Shown one piece after another: positions 1-6,691 of a DNA stretch of 20,918 nucleotides. Position 1 is the stretch's first letter. Each line of letters starts with the position of its first letter. The stretch comes from RGIG5612 sp963599255 (lineage in GTDB: Bacteria; Bacillota; Clostridia; Lachnospirales; Lachnospiraceae): positions 1 to 20,918 of the forward strand of contig CAVBWS010000037.1 in NCBI GenBank assembly GCA_963599255.1, in the 5' to 3' direction. The notes under the pieces were generated by a model. The model was not told the origin of the DNA. It did not search any database and was given only the letters and a program-made list of their open reading frames with translations. The position numbers were made by a program, and so were the translations under genes.

Positions 1-51
1 GAATATTGACAAGCAATGCAGCTAAGTGTTAAAAAATTAGCATGGTTGATA

Positions 52-86
52 AAAAATTCGTAGAGTAAAGCACTCTACGAATTTTT
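52..86. terminator. Perfect 15-bp hairpin, probable bidirectional Rho-independent terminator
   Basis: Bases 52-66 and 72-86 are perfect inverted repeats around a 5-base loop. The outer five pairs are A-T, so a U-run is transcribed at the 3' side in either direction. It could end a gene entering from the left or the minus-strand transcripts from the transporter region. The hairpin is seen directly; use in both directions is inferred. Confidence 0.8.
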
Positions 87-206
87 ACTGCACAATGCAT
101 TATTCTCTATGCACGCAGCGATTATATGCGGGTTTTGTTCGGAGACAATACACCACAAGATTAATAAAATTACAGACCCTAGAACCGCTGTCCATATGAA
201 ATACAT
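75..206 (-). CDS. Possible 43-aa single-pass membrane peptide
   Basis: A short ORF starts at ATG 204-206. Residues 2-21 are a clear hydrophobic segment (FIWTAVLGSVILLILWCIV), followed by a polar tail ending CSKNS. Its TAG stop lies inside the stem of the 52-86 terminator, so a transcript would end right after the gene. The ribosome site is weak (AAAAAG about 7 bases upstream). It lies in the same frame as the SfsA-like remnant upstream, separated by a stop codon, so it may be non-functional debris. I do not recognise a family. Low confidence that it is translated. Confidence 0.25.
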   Translation of the reverse strand: MYFIWTAVLGSVILLILWCIVSEQNPHIIAACIENNALCSKNS

Positions 207-239
207 GCGATTCTTTTTATGTGCAAAATGATTGTAAAA

Positions 240-374
240 TTAAAATTTGTCGTTATGTATAACTATCTCTCCGGGTGTCACATGGCTGGTCAGGTTCAAA
301 ACTTCCATGCCTGCTGCCTTCGCCTTGTAAAACATCTCTGCAAATTTCCGGTATTCCTGTCGTTCAGAGCAGCA
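240..374 (-). pseudogene. C-terminal remnant resembling DNA/sugar-fermentation protein SfsA
   Basis: The minus strand reads about 40 codons to TAA at 240-242, including EYRKFAEMFYKAKAAGMEVL and then the ending HVTPGEIVIHNDKF. The pattern of an amphipathic helix, a GxEVL strand and VTPxEIxI matches, from memory, the C-terminus of SfsA-family proteins. No start codon or N-terminal part is present: the frame is closed by TGA at 375-377, inside the transporter gene, whose 3' end it overlaps by 11 bases. This looks like the tail of a deleted gene. The family assignment is tentative because only the C-terminus is left. Confidence 0.4.
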
Positions 375-1224
375 TCATCATCGTCCCGCCAACGATCAAT
401 ATAAGCCCGATGGCTGATTTTCCGGAGAGCCTCTCATGAAATACCAATGCAGAAAAGCCTATGGACACCAAAATACTTAATTTGTCTATCGGAACTACAA
501 CGCTGGCCAGGCCGTCCTGCAGCGCCTTATAGTAGCACAGCCATGAACCGCCCGTTGCCAGACCGGACAGAGCGATGAATCCGAGTTCCCTTCTTGGCAA
601 TGACTTCAGCATATGTTGCTTTCCCTTGAGAAATACGATCAACCAGGCCATGAGCAATACTACACTGGTGCGAATAGCTGTACCCAGATTGGACTCTACG
701 CCGTCGATGCCGATCTTGCCGAGAATTGAGGTCAGAGATGCAAATGCAGCTGAAAGCACTGCATACAGCAGCCAGCTCCTCTTCTCTCGTTTCTCACCAG
801 AAACAGCCTTTTTCTCAATCATCAGGAAAGTTCCCACGCTGATCAGGACCACAGCTGCTCCCTTGATCCAAGAAATCGGCTCCCCCAGGAAAATCAGCGC
901 CAGTATTATGGTCAGAATTGTACTGGATTTGTCAATAGGAACTACTTTGTTGACATCTCCCACCTGCAGTGCCCGAAAATAGCACAGCCACGATGCCCCC
1001 GTAGCCAGGCCGGAGAGAATTAAAAAGATCCAGGTCTTGGTGCTGATAGCTGTAATGGTATCTGCAGATCCCACGATCCAAACCATTATCCATGAAAAAA
1101 TCAGAACCACAATGGTACGAATGGCCGTTGCAACGTCTGAATCTGTTTTTTTAATGCCGCATTTGGCAAGAACTGCCGTCACTCCGGCAAATAATGCCGA
1201 ACCGAATGCAAATAGAATCCACAT
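364..1224 (-). CDS. EamA/DMT-family membrane transporter (10 TM, tandem EamA repeats)
   Basis: This 286-aa protein is almost entirely hydrophobic with about ten membrane segments, the usual size for the drug/metabolite transporter superfamily. It shows a striking internal duplication: ATAIRT near residue 32 recurs as GTAIRT near 181; SGLATGASWLCYFRALQ at 71-87 recurs as SGLATGGSWLCYYKALQ at 220-236; and VVPIDK follows each. These are the two EamA domains in parallel. Substrate cannot be read from sequence. The start at 1224 has a good ribosome site (AAGGAA, about 8 bases upstream) and a promoter at 1287-1315. The gene is intact although remnants lie on both sides. It is separated from the pyrimidine operon by about 635 bases of degraded sequence, so a shared role is not supported. 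Confidence 0.9.
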   Translation of the reverse strand: MWILFAFGSALFAGVTAVLAKCGIKKTDSDVATAIRTIVVLIFSWIMVWIVGSADTITAISTKTWIFLILSGLATGASWLCYFRALQVGDVNKVVPIDKSSTILTIILALIFLGEPISWIKGAAVVLISVGTFLMIEKKAVSGEKREKRSWLLYAVLSAAFASLTSILGKIGIDGVESNLGTAIRTSVVLLMAWLIVFLKGKQHMLKSLPRRELGFIALSGLATGGSWLCYYKALQDGLASVVVPIDKLSILVSIGFSALVFHERLSGKSAIGLILIVGGTMMMLL

Positions 1225-1286
1225 GAGAATTTTCCTTCTTTCAGACCGCCAACAAATGTTTGTTTTAGCGAAATCTCGTCTGTCTG

Positions 1287-1315
1287 ATTCTACTATATTG
1301 TTAAGATTGGTTCAA
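1287..1315 (-). promoter_or_regulatory. Predicted sigma-A promoter of the EamA gene
   Basis: On the minus strand TTGAAC (1310-1315) is followed after 17 bases by TAGAAT (1287-1292). The start codon is about 63 bases downstream of the -10 box. The -10 and the spacer are good and the -35 is average. Confidence 0.5.
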
Positions 1316-1390
1316 CATCACAACCGAGGTATACCCGTGCAGGCATATGTTACGGCAGCAGCATCAATATCCCGGCTGTAATCGTTGCTA

Positions 1391-1483
1391 TTACGAGATA
1401 TGTAATAATTCCTTGTATTTTTGATCCATACGCATGGCCTTTTCATAAATCGGCGCATACAGATCCCAGATTTTCTTATTCAT
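1391..1483 (-). pseudogene. Truncated N-terminus of a class I SAM methyltransferase gene
   Basis: ATG at 1481-1483 with a good ribosome site (AAAAGGATG) begins MNKKIWDLYAPIYEKAMRMD, a start I recognise from UbiE-like SAM-dependent methyltransferases of Clostridia, where the WDxYAPIYE segment precedes the SAM-binding region. The frame ends at TAA (1391-1393) after 30 codons and no SAM motif follows. In another frame the next bases encode a hydrophobic stretch ending at TAA 1350-1352 (TYLVIATITAGILMLLP), which looks like the tail of a membrane protein. A deletion may have joined two genes. Upstream are a TATAAT box and a palindrome, so the promoter seems to have survived its gene. Confidence 0.6.
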
Positions 1484-1507
1484 ATGGCATCCTTTTATAG
1501 TTTTTTC

Positions 1508-1537
1508 GTTAGCATTAGCTAACTCCTCGTCATTATA
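1508..1537 (-). promoter_or_regulatory. TATAAT box and GTTAGC-N4-GCTAAC palindrome upstream of the methyltransferase remnant
   Basis: On the minus strand a perfect TATAAT (1532-1537) is followed by a perfect inverted repeat GTTAGC-TAAT-GCTAAC (1508-1523) between the -10 box and the ribosome site. This is a typical place for a repressor. The half-site resembles DtxR/IdeR-type metal-regulator boxes (TTAG...CTAA), but the match is loose. No convincing -35 is visible. Confidence 0.4.
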
Positions 1538-1710
1538 CCATACCATATTAAATAAGCGTTGTATGTTTTTGAGGATTTATATCTTTACCATAAATGGAAA
1601 AGTGTATTCCGGTTTTGGCTGAATTTACTTTTTTCATTTAAGAGGTCTGACATTAGACATTAGGACATAGAGCACCATTGCCCATTAATGTTGACAAGAC
1701 ACCAACAAGC

Positions 1711-1763
1711 AGAAGCCACTGTTCGAAATCGCCTTCGCTAATTGATTTCTCACAGTGGCTTCT
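1711..1763. repeat. Palindromic intergenic repeat element (hairpin copy)
   Basis: An 11-bp perfect inverted repeat (1711-1721 with 1753-1763) encloses a second 6-bp stem (1725-1730 with 1744-1749) and a 13-base loop. It lies downstream of the long minus-strand operon but lacks a U-run, so it is not a standard terminator. Bases 1714-1741 match 20796-20823 at 24 of 28 positions in the same orientation, marking it as part of a dispersed repeat. The rest of the gene-poor stretch 1484-1859 holds the GTTAGC palindrome and the piece at 1823-1846, and otherwise nothing I can identify. Confidence 0.6.
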
Positions 1764-1822
1764 GTGCCGTGACTATTATTCAATTTTTGCAAGGTAAAGC
1801 GATAAATGTCAAATACCGAATC

Positions 1823-1846
1823 GTTGCCGTGCCTCGGTGCAGCCAC
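1823..1846. repeat. Second piece of the dispersed repeat
   Basis: The words TGCCGTG, CCTCG and TGCAGCCAC occur here in the same order as in 20773-20801, with 2-base and 3-base length differences between them. At the right end of the window this piece is directly joined to the AGCCACTG...CGCTGA piece. Here the two pieces are separated and reordered, which suggests rearranged remnants. Confidence 0.45.
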
Positions 1847-1859
1847 CCTTATGATACCG

Positions 1860-2489
1860 TTACACTTCCACGCCCAGCTTGATCTTAAGATACTGGCAGA
1901 CAAGCTCTACGCACTTATCCCTGCCTATGCGGTCTGAATTAAGTACCAGGTCGTAGTTAGTAGGATTGGTCCATTCCTTACCGCCTGTATAGTAGCTGTA
2001 GTAATTACTTCTGTATTTATCGGTACTTACTATCATCTTGGCAGCGCGTTCCGGCGATACTCTCATCTTCTCGCAGATGGAGCGGATGCATGCCTGTCTC
2101 GGAGCCTCAACATAGAGGCTTATGACATTAGGCTGATCCCTTAAGATATCGTCAGCGCATTTGCCGATGATGATGCAGCTCTCTGTTCTGGCAAGGGATC
2201 TTATGATATCAGCCTGCAGGTTGAATACATTAACATCCGATACGAAGTTTCTGTCCCAAGGCTCCAGGACGCCTGTTACAGGAACCTTACGCAGGAAGTT
2301 GGCAATGTATTTGCCCCTGAGCTTTTCATCATTTTCTACGAATATGCTCTCGTCTATGCCGCTCTGATCAGATGCCATGGTAAGAATCTGCCTATCATAG
2401 CACGGAATACCCAGTCTCTTAGACAACCGCATTCCTATATCCTTACCGCCGCTTCCGAATCCTCTGGCGATTGTTATTATGTAATTCAT
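1860..2489 (-). CDS. Cytidylate kinase-like family protein (PF13189 type)
   Basis: This 209-aa protein begins MNYIITIARGFGSGGKDIG, the modified P-loop typical of the cytidylate-kinase-like family (xREFGSGGxxIG), then RLGIPCYDRQIL and, near residue 108, ESCIIIGKCAD, the second conserved block. True CMP kinase has GxxGxGK[ST]; here the loop reads GSGGKD, as usual for this family, so the substrate is uncertain. It is the last gene of the pyrimidine operon, 11 bases after the hydrolase, with AAAGGAG before ATG 2487-2489. A nucleoside monophosphate-related or regulatory role would fit the context but is inferred. A paralogous domain lies at the C-terminus of the 17625-19001 protein. No good terminator follows. 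Confidence 0.85.
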   Translation of the reverse strand: MNYIITIARGFGSGGKDIGMRLSKRLGIPCYDRQILTMASDQSGIDESIFVENDEKLRGKYIANFLRKVPVTGVLEPWDRNFVSDVNVFNLQADIIRSLARTESCIIIGKCADDILRDQPNVISLYVEAPRQACIRSICEKMRVSPERAAKMIVSTDKYRSNYYSYYTGGKEWTNPTNYDLVLNSDRIGRDKCVELVCQYLKIKLGVEV

Positions 2490-2500
2490 AATTACTCCTT

Positions 2501-3763
2501 TTAGTCCTCATCAGCCTGTAATACTGCGTTAAGCATTACAGTTGCACCCTCTGTGCAGTGCTCCGGTGATGAATATTCAGGCTCGCAATGACTTAAGCCA
2601 TCCTTAGACTGAACGAATATCATGGTTGTAGGCAGCATGTATGAAGCAAACTGTGCATCATGTCCTGCACCTGAGTGAATATACTGATGTGATACACCCA
2701 GTTCCTCACAGGCCTTCTTAACATATCCTACCAACTTCTTATCCCAGTAAACTGTATCACGGTTCCATGCCTTCTCTACCTCGCAGGTACAGCCTGACCA
2801 GGTCTTATCAGCACAGCTCTTAACGATGGCCAATACCTTCTCAAGAACCTTCGGATCCTCGTGTCTTGCATCGAAGGAGAAATCGAAGAAATCAGGAACA
2901 CAGGTATGAACACATGGGTGGCATACCACCTCACCTGTTGTATATACAAGATCAGAAACTCCCAGCTTATCGATTTCTTCATGAAGGTATACAAGAGCCT
3001 GTGCTGCAGCGTAGAAGGCATCCTTTCTCTTAGGCATCGGGAAGGTTCCTGCATGGGTAGTCTGTCCGTAGAAACGAACACGGTAATTGAACATTCCCAA
3101 TACACAGTCAACTACACCGATGTCATTGCCCTCATCCTCCAGGATAGGACCCTGCTCGATATGAGTCTCGAACATATACTGATATTTTTCAGGAGAGATA
3201 CGATATTTCTTGTCACCCTTGAAGCCTGATTTTTCGAGAGCCTCGCCAAAAGTTGATTTACCGTCAACAATGCTCTTAGAATTCATCATATCCTCGTATT
3301 TGAACTTAACACGTATATCCTCCGGAAGGTAATCATAGCATACGATTCCTGAGCACATCATGGCTGGTGGATATAATGAACCTTCTTCATTGGTCCAGAT
3401 CATGGCTGTAAGAGGATGCTTATGCGGGATCTTCTGCTCTGCTACTGTCTCTAATACTTCCATGGCTGACATAACACCCAGGATTCCGTCGTAGTTGCCG
3501 CCGTTTTTAACAGAGTCACAATGTGATGCCATTACAATTCGTTTTGCATCAGGATCACTTCCCGGAAGTGTTGCATAGATATTGGCAACATCATCAATCT
3601 CAATAGTTGCTCCGATAGCCTTCATTCTCTTAATAAATTCATTCCTTGCGCTTATGGCAGCCTCAGATAATGAATAACGTGTAATACCGCCATGTCCCGC
3701 ATCTCCATAAGCAGAAAATGTCTTGATCTTATCTTTCATTCTGTCCAAACTGCACTTATACAT
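2501..3763 (-). CDS. Beta-ureidopropionase / N-carbamoyl-L-amino acid hydrolase (M20 family)
   Basis: This 420-aa enzyme has the full metal site of the M20 amidohydrolase/carbamoylase family: H81 (ASHCDSV), D92 (NYDGILG), E127 with its neighbour E126 (TNEEGS), H201 (THIEQGP) and H392 (SHCEPEYS), plus the SGAGHDA motif at 364-370. Members hydrolyse N-carbamoyl amino acids to the amino acid, CO2 and ammonia. Next to dihydropyrimidinase and PreA the likely substrate is N-carbamoyl-beta-alanine, giving beta-alanine, as the third step of reductive uracil breakdown. It lies 17 bases after the PreA-like gene. The start at 3763 has GAAGG about 10 bases upstream; Met9 is an alternative. An allantoate or hydantoin-derived substrate cannot be excluded by sequence alone. 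The protein should be cytosolic, with no signal peptide. Confidence 0.9.
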   Translation of the reverse strand: MYKCSLDRMKDKIKTFSAYGDAGHGGITRYSLSEAAISARNEFIKRMKAIGATIEIDDVANIYATLPGSDPDAKRIVMASHCDSVKNGGNYDGILGVMSAMEVLETVAEQKIPHKHPLTAMIWTNEEGSLYPPAMMCSGIVCYDYLPEDIRVKFKYEDMMNSKSIVDGKSTFGEALEKSGFKGDKKYRISPEKYQYMFETHIEQGPILEDEGNDIGVVDCVLGMFNYRVRFYGQTTHAGTFPMPKRKDAFYAAAQALVYLHEEIDKLGVSDLVYTTGEVVCHPCVHTCVPDFFDFSFDARHEDPKVLEKVLAIVKSCADKTWSGCTCEVEKAWNRDTVYWDKKLVGYVKKACEELGVSHQYIHSGAGHDAQFASYMLPTTMIFVQSKDGLSHCEPEYSSPEHCTEGATVMLNAVLQADED

Positions 3764-3780
3764 AGTAATTTACCTTCTTT

Positions 3781-5274
3781 CTATTTCTTTTTCGAAACTC
3801 GCACTCCCGAGGCGCTGATCGATCCGGTCGGACAGACCAGCATACATAACTGGCAGCCGACGCATTTTTTAGGATTCATCTTAGGAATATGTTTTTCCTC
3901 ATCCATTGTTATTGCCTGATGTCCGCCATCATAGCAGGAGATATAACATCTGCCGCAGCCAATGCATGTGCTATGGTTAAATCTCGGATACTCTATCGTA
4001 TCTCTGTTAAGTTCTCCTGCGTCTTTGACATTATCAAGTGCTCTGCCGATCAGATCTGTTACTTTATCCATTCCTGAATTGATAAGGTAATCAGACAGAC
4101 CTTCTGTCAGATCATCAATTATGCGGTATCCATACTGCATAACTGAAGTTGTAACCTGCAGGTTCTCGCATCCCATACTCAGGAACTCTGCCGCATCCTG
4201 CCACGTTTCTATGCCGCCCATTCCCGATATAGGAGTCTGTGATAATTTCTTATCTTTACGCATATCACAGATAAAACGAAGGGCAATAGGTTTAACCGCC
4301 TTGCCGGAATATCCGCCTATGGAACATTTGCCTGCTACATAAGGAGCTGAGCCAAATGTTGAAAGATCGATATTCATAATACTTTTTATAGTATTAATGG
4401 CAGCCAATCCGTCTGCACCTGCCTCCACGGCTGTCTCTGCCGGTACTTCCATTCGTGTAATATTAGGAGTCATCTTAGCTATTACCGGAAGAGAGGTTCC
4501 TCTTTTTGTCGCTGCCGTGAATGCCCTTACCAGTTCAGGATTGGTTCCTACATCGCTTCCCAGATTCTCGCCTACCATCTGTGGACAGGAGAAGTTGCAT
4601 TCAATAATGTCTGCACCTGCCAGTTTCATCAGATGAGCCAGCTCCTCCCATTCTGCTTCATTTTGTCCCATGATGGATGCAACGATCACCTTGGTGGGAT
4701 ATTCCTTCTTAAGCCGCTTCAGATATTCTATATTTTCCTCCAGACTGTGGTCAGATATCTGTTCTATGTTCTTAAATCCTATAAATGGATTGGATTCTTT
4801 CTTCAGTGCACTGAATCTCGGTGACACTTCATTTGGGGTAAATAATCCAATCGTCTTAAAGCACACGCCGGCCCAGCCCAGATCGAATGCCTTCTTAACC
4901 ATCTCATAGTCGTTTCCTACTACCGAGGAAGACAGAATAAACGGATTTTCAAAATGCACACCCAAGAAATCAAGAGAAAGGTCTGCCTCCTTCTGCGGCA
5001 CCGTAACGTGTTTTGCTTCGATTCCCCTGGCGATATTAGGCAGTGAAACCGGATGACCGATTTTGCCTCTCAGGCACGCTGTCATACAGGGGGCATTGCA
5101 CCTAATACACGGATCAATTCCCAGCTTTCTGGCAGCACCTGTCATATTCTCGAATCTAACGCTTCTTACCAGATCGGCTGCAATCCCGTATCTGCAGGCC
5201 TTGCTGCAAGGTGCATCGTGACACAGCAGGCAGCGGCTGGCTTCTTCTTTCATTACTACATCTTCATAAGCCAT
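3781..5274 (-). CDS. preA: PreA-like dihydropyrimidine dehydrogenase with an extra N-terminal Fe-S domain
   Basis: Residues 98-430 follow E. coli PreA closely by recall: FMN-binding DHOD-like barrel with VSPRFSALKKE, GFKNIEQI, NFSCPQM, AKMTPNI, GYSGKAVKPIALRF and GGIETWQDAAEF. Two C-terminal [4Fe-4S] ferredoxin motifs use Cys 437/440/443/447 and 471/474/477/481. A further N-terminal domain carries CLLCHDAPCSKAC (Cys 15/18/23/27) and CIRCNAPCMTAC (Cys 56/59/63/67), like the Fe-S helical part normally found on PreT or at the start of mammalian DPD, but with no FAD/NAD(P)H domain behind it. The reaction is reduction of uracil or thymine to the dihydro form. No PreT gene is adjacent, so the electron donor is open; the flavoprotein at 14285-16315 is one candidate. 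Good ribosome site AAGGAGG. Confidence 0.9.
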   Translation of the reverse strand: MAYEDVVMKEEASRCLLCHDAPCSKACRYGIAADLVRSVRFENMTGAARKLGIDPCIRCNAPCMTACLRGKIGHPVSLPNIARGIEAKHVTVPQKEADLSLDFLGVHFENPFILSSSVVGNDYEMVKKAFDLGWAGVCFKTIGLFTPNEVSPRFSALKKESNPFIGFKNIEQISDHSLEENIEYLKRLKKEYPTKVIVASIMGQNEAEWEELAHLMKLAGADIIECNFSCPQMVGENLGSDVGTNPELVRAFTAATKRGTSLPVIAKMTPNITRMEVPAETAVEAGADGLAAINTIKSIMNIDLSTFGSAPYVAGKCSIGGYSGKAVKPIALRFICDMRKDKKLSQTPISGMGGIETWQDAAEFLSMGCENLQVTTSVMQYGYRIIDDLTEGLSDYLINSGMDKVTDLIGRALDNVKDAGELNRDTIEYPRFNHSTCIGCGRCYISCYDGGHQAITMDEEKHIPKMNPKKCVGCQLCMLVCPTGSISASGVRVSKKK

Positions 5275-5307
5275 TCCTCTCTCCTCCTTCTTGTCTCTTG
5301 TTGTATC

Positions 5308-6678
5308 TTATTTTTTAGGACTTCTCTTTACATACTTACCTGTTCCCGGTGTTCCGACAAATTCACCGTTATCATATACCAGCTTGCCTCTTAAGTATGT
5401 CTGTACAGGATAACCGTGAAGCTTCTTGCCTTCCCAGATGGTATGATCGTAATCTGAATGCATATTCTTTACGCTGATAGTAAAGTCCTTATTCTTATCA
5501 TATATTACAATATCGGCATCCTTGCCTATTGCGATCTCGCCTTTATTGTCACAGCCGAAGATCTTGGCAACATTTGTCGCACAAACCTCAACAACTTTTT
5601 CAAATGTGATCTTGCCTGAATTAGCTGCATCCAGCATATATGGATAGAGGTTCTCTACGCCGGCACAGCCATTAGGAATCTTAGTAAAATCATCCTTGCC
5701 CCAATCCTTCTCATAGCTCTGGAACGGGCAATGGTCTGTAGCTACCGTATCAATGAATCCGGACTTAAGTGCTGTCCATAATGCGTCCTGGCTCTCCTTG
5801 CCCTTCATAGGCGGTGAGCATACGAAGTCTCTGCCATCCTCACGCTTATATACATCACATGTGAATTCAAGGTACTGCGGACAGGTCTCTACATACAGCT
5901 CATGTCCTTCCTTCTTGGCTTCCATGCATGCCTCAAGGCCTTCCTTGTCAGCCATGTGAACTATATAAACCGGGGCATCTAAATGTGTTGACCAGTGAAC
6001 TACTCTCTTGTCTGCCTCAGCCTCGACAAATTCCGGACGGCTCATGTAATGATACCAGGCACTGGTCTTGCCCTCCTTCAGGTACTGAGCTGTACGAAGG
6101 TCTATCAGATCCGGGTTTTCTGCATGAACGTTGATCATGGCTCCCAGTTCCTTAGCCCTCAGAAGAAGTGTGGCCAGCATTCCGTCATCTACCATCATGC
6201 CTTCCTTCTTATAAACGAGGAAACATTTAAATGATGTGATTCCTTCCGCTACTGCCTGCTCCATTTCATCTAAAATCTCGCCGCCATTAAGGTTAGTTAT
6301 GCAGCAATGAAATGCATAATCGCAGCAGGCCTCTTTCTCTAATATATCCTTCTTAGAACCGATAAGGCCTAAGATAGTCTCGCCCTTATGCTGAACAGGA
6401 TAATCAAATATTGTTGTTACGCCGCCGCATACAGCAGCTCTTGTGCCTGACAGATAACTGTCAGCTGATACCGTTCCCCCGAATGGCATGGCCATATGAG
6501 TATGAGCATCCAATGCTCCGGGAAGCACCAGCTTCCCAGAAACATCGATTGTATTTTTTGCTTCAAAATCTAATCCCTGACCGATGGCAACGATCTTGCC
6601 GTCCTTGACTGCTACGTCTGCAGGATAAGAGCTGACTGCGGTAACTATGGTTCCATTTTTAAATAATAAATCAACCAT
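5308..6678 (-). CDS. Dihydropyrimidinase / D-hydantoinase
   Basis: This 456-aa cyclic amidohydrolase has all metal ligands of the dihydropyrimidinase family: H59 and H61 (DAHTH), K151, the residue carboxylated in this family (SFKCF), H185 (NVHAENPD), H241 (IVHMADKEG) and D315 (ATDHCPF). It opens dihydrouracil or dihydrothymine to the N-carbamoyl beta-amino acid, the substrate of the hydrolase at 2501-3763. The length is normal for the family. It sits 13 bases after the binding-protein gene, whose TAG stop overlaps its ribosome site (AGGAGG, 9 bases before ATG). Hydantoinases of different substrate range share these motifs; the PreA neighbour makes pyrimidines the best guess. Confidence 0.95.
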   Translation of the reverse strand: MVDLLFKNGTIVTAVSSYPADVAVKDGKIVAIGQGLDFEAKNTIDVSGKLVLPGALDAHTHMAMPFGGTVSADSYLSGTRAAVCGGVTTIFDYPVQHKGETILGLIGSKKDILEKEACCDYAFHCCITNLNGGEILDEMEQAVAEGITSFKCFLVYKKEGMMVDDGMLATLLLRAKELGAMINVHAENPDLIDLRTAQYLKEGKTSAWYHYMSRPEFVEAEADKRVVHWSTHLDAPVYIVHMADKEGLEACMEAKKEGHELYVETCPQYLEFTCDVYKREDGRDFVCSPPMKGKESQDALWTALKSGFIDTVATDHCPFQSYEKDWGKDDFTKIPNGCAGVENLYPYMLDAANSGKITFEKVVEVCATNVAKIFGCDNKGEIAIGKDADIVIYDKNKDFTISVKNMHSDYDHTIWEGKKLHGYPVQTYLRGKLVYDNGEFVGTPGTGKYVKRSPKK

Positions 6679-6691
6679 CGTTTACATCCTC

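Noticed and set aside
575..982. Plus-strand ORFs of 60-170 codons throughout the window
   Set aside because: All lie opposite well-supported minus-strand genes, lack ribosome sites and show low-complexity shadow translations.
1711..1763. Terminator of the pyrimidine operon
   Set aside because: Strong hairpin but no U-run on the minus-strand side, and it is a copy of a repeat found elsewhere.
1685..1903. 72-codon minus-strand ORF
   Set aside because: It runs through the palindromic repeat and overlaps the end of the cytidylate-kinase-like gene; it has no ribosome site and no family-like features.
3781..5274. Apparent loss of the DPD catalytic cysteine (GSDVG where mammalian DPD has GLACG)
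   Set aside because: From memory E. coli PreA has the same GSDVG segment, so this is typical of bacterial PreA and not a defect of this gene.
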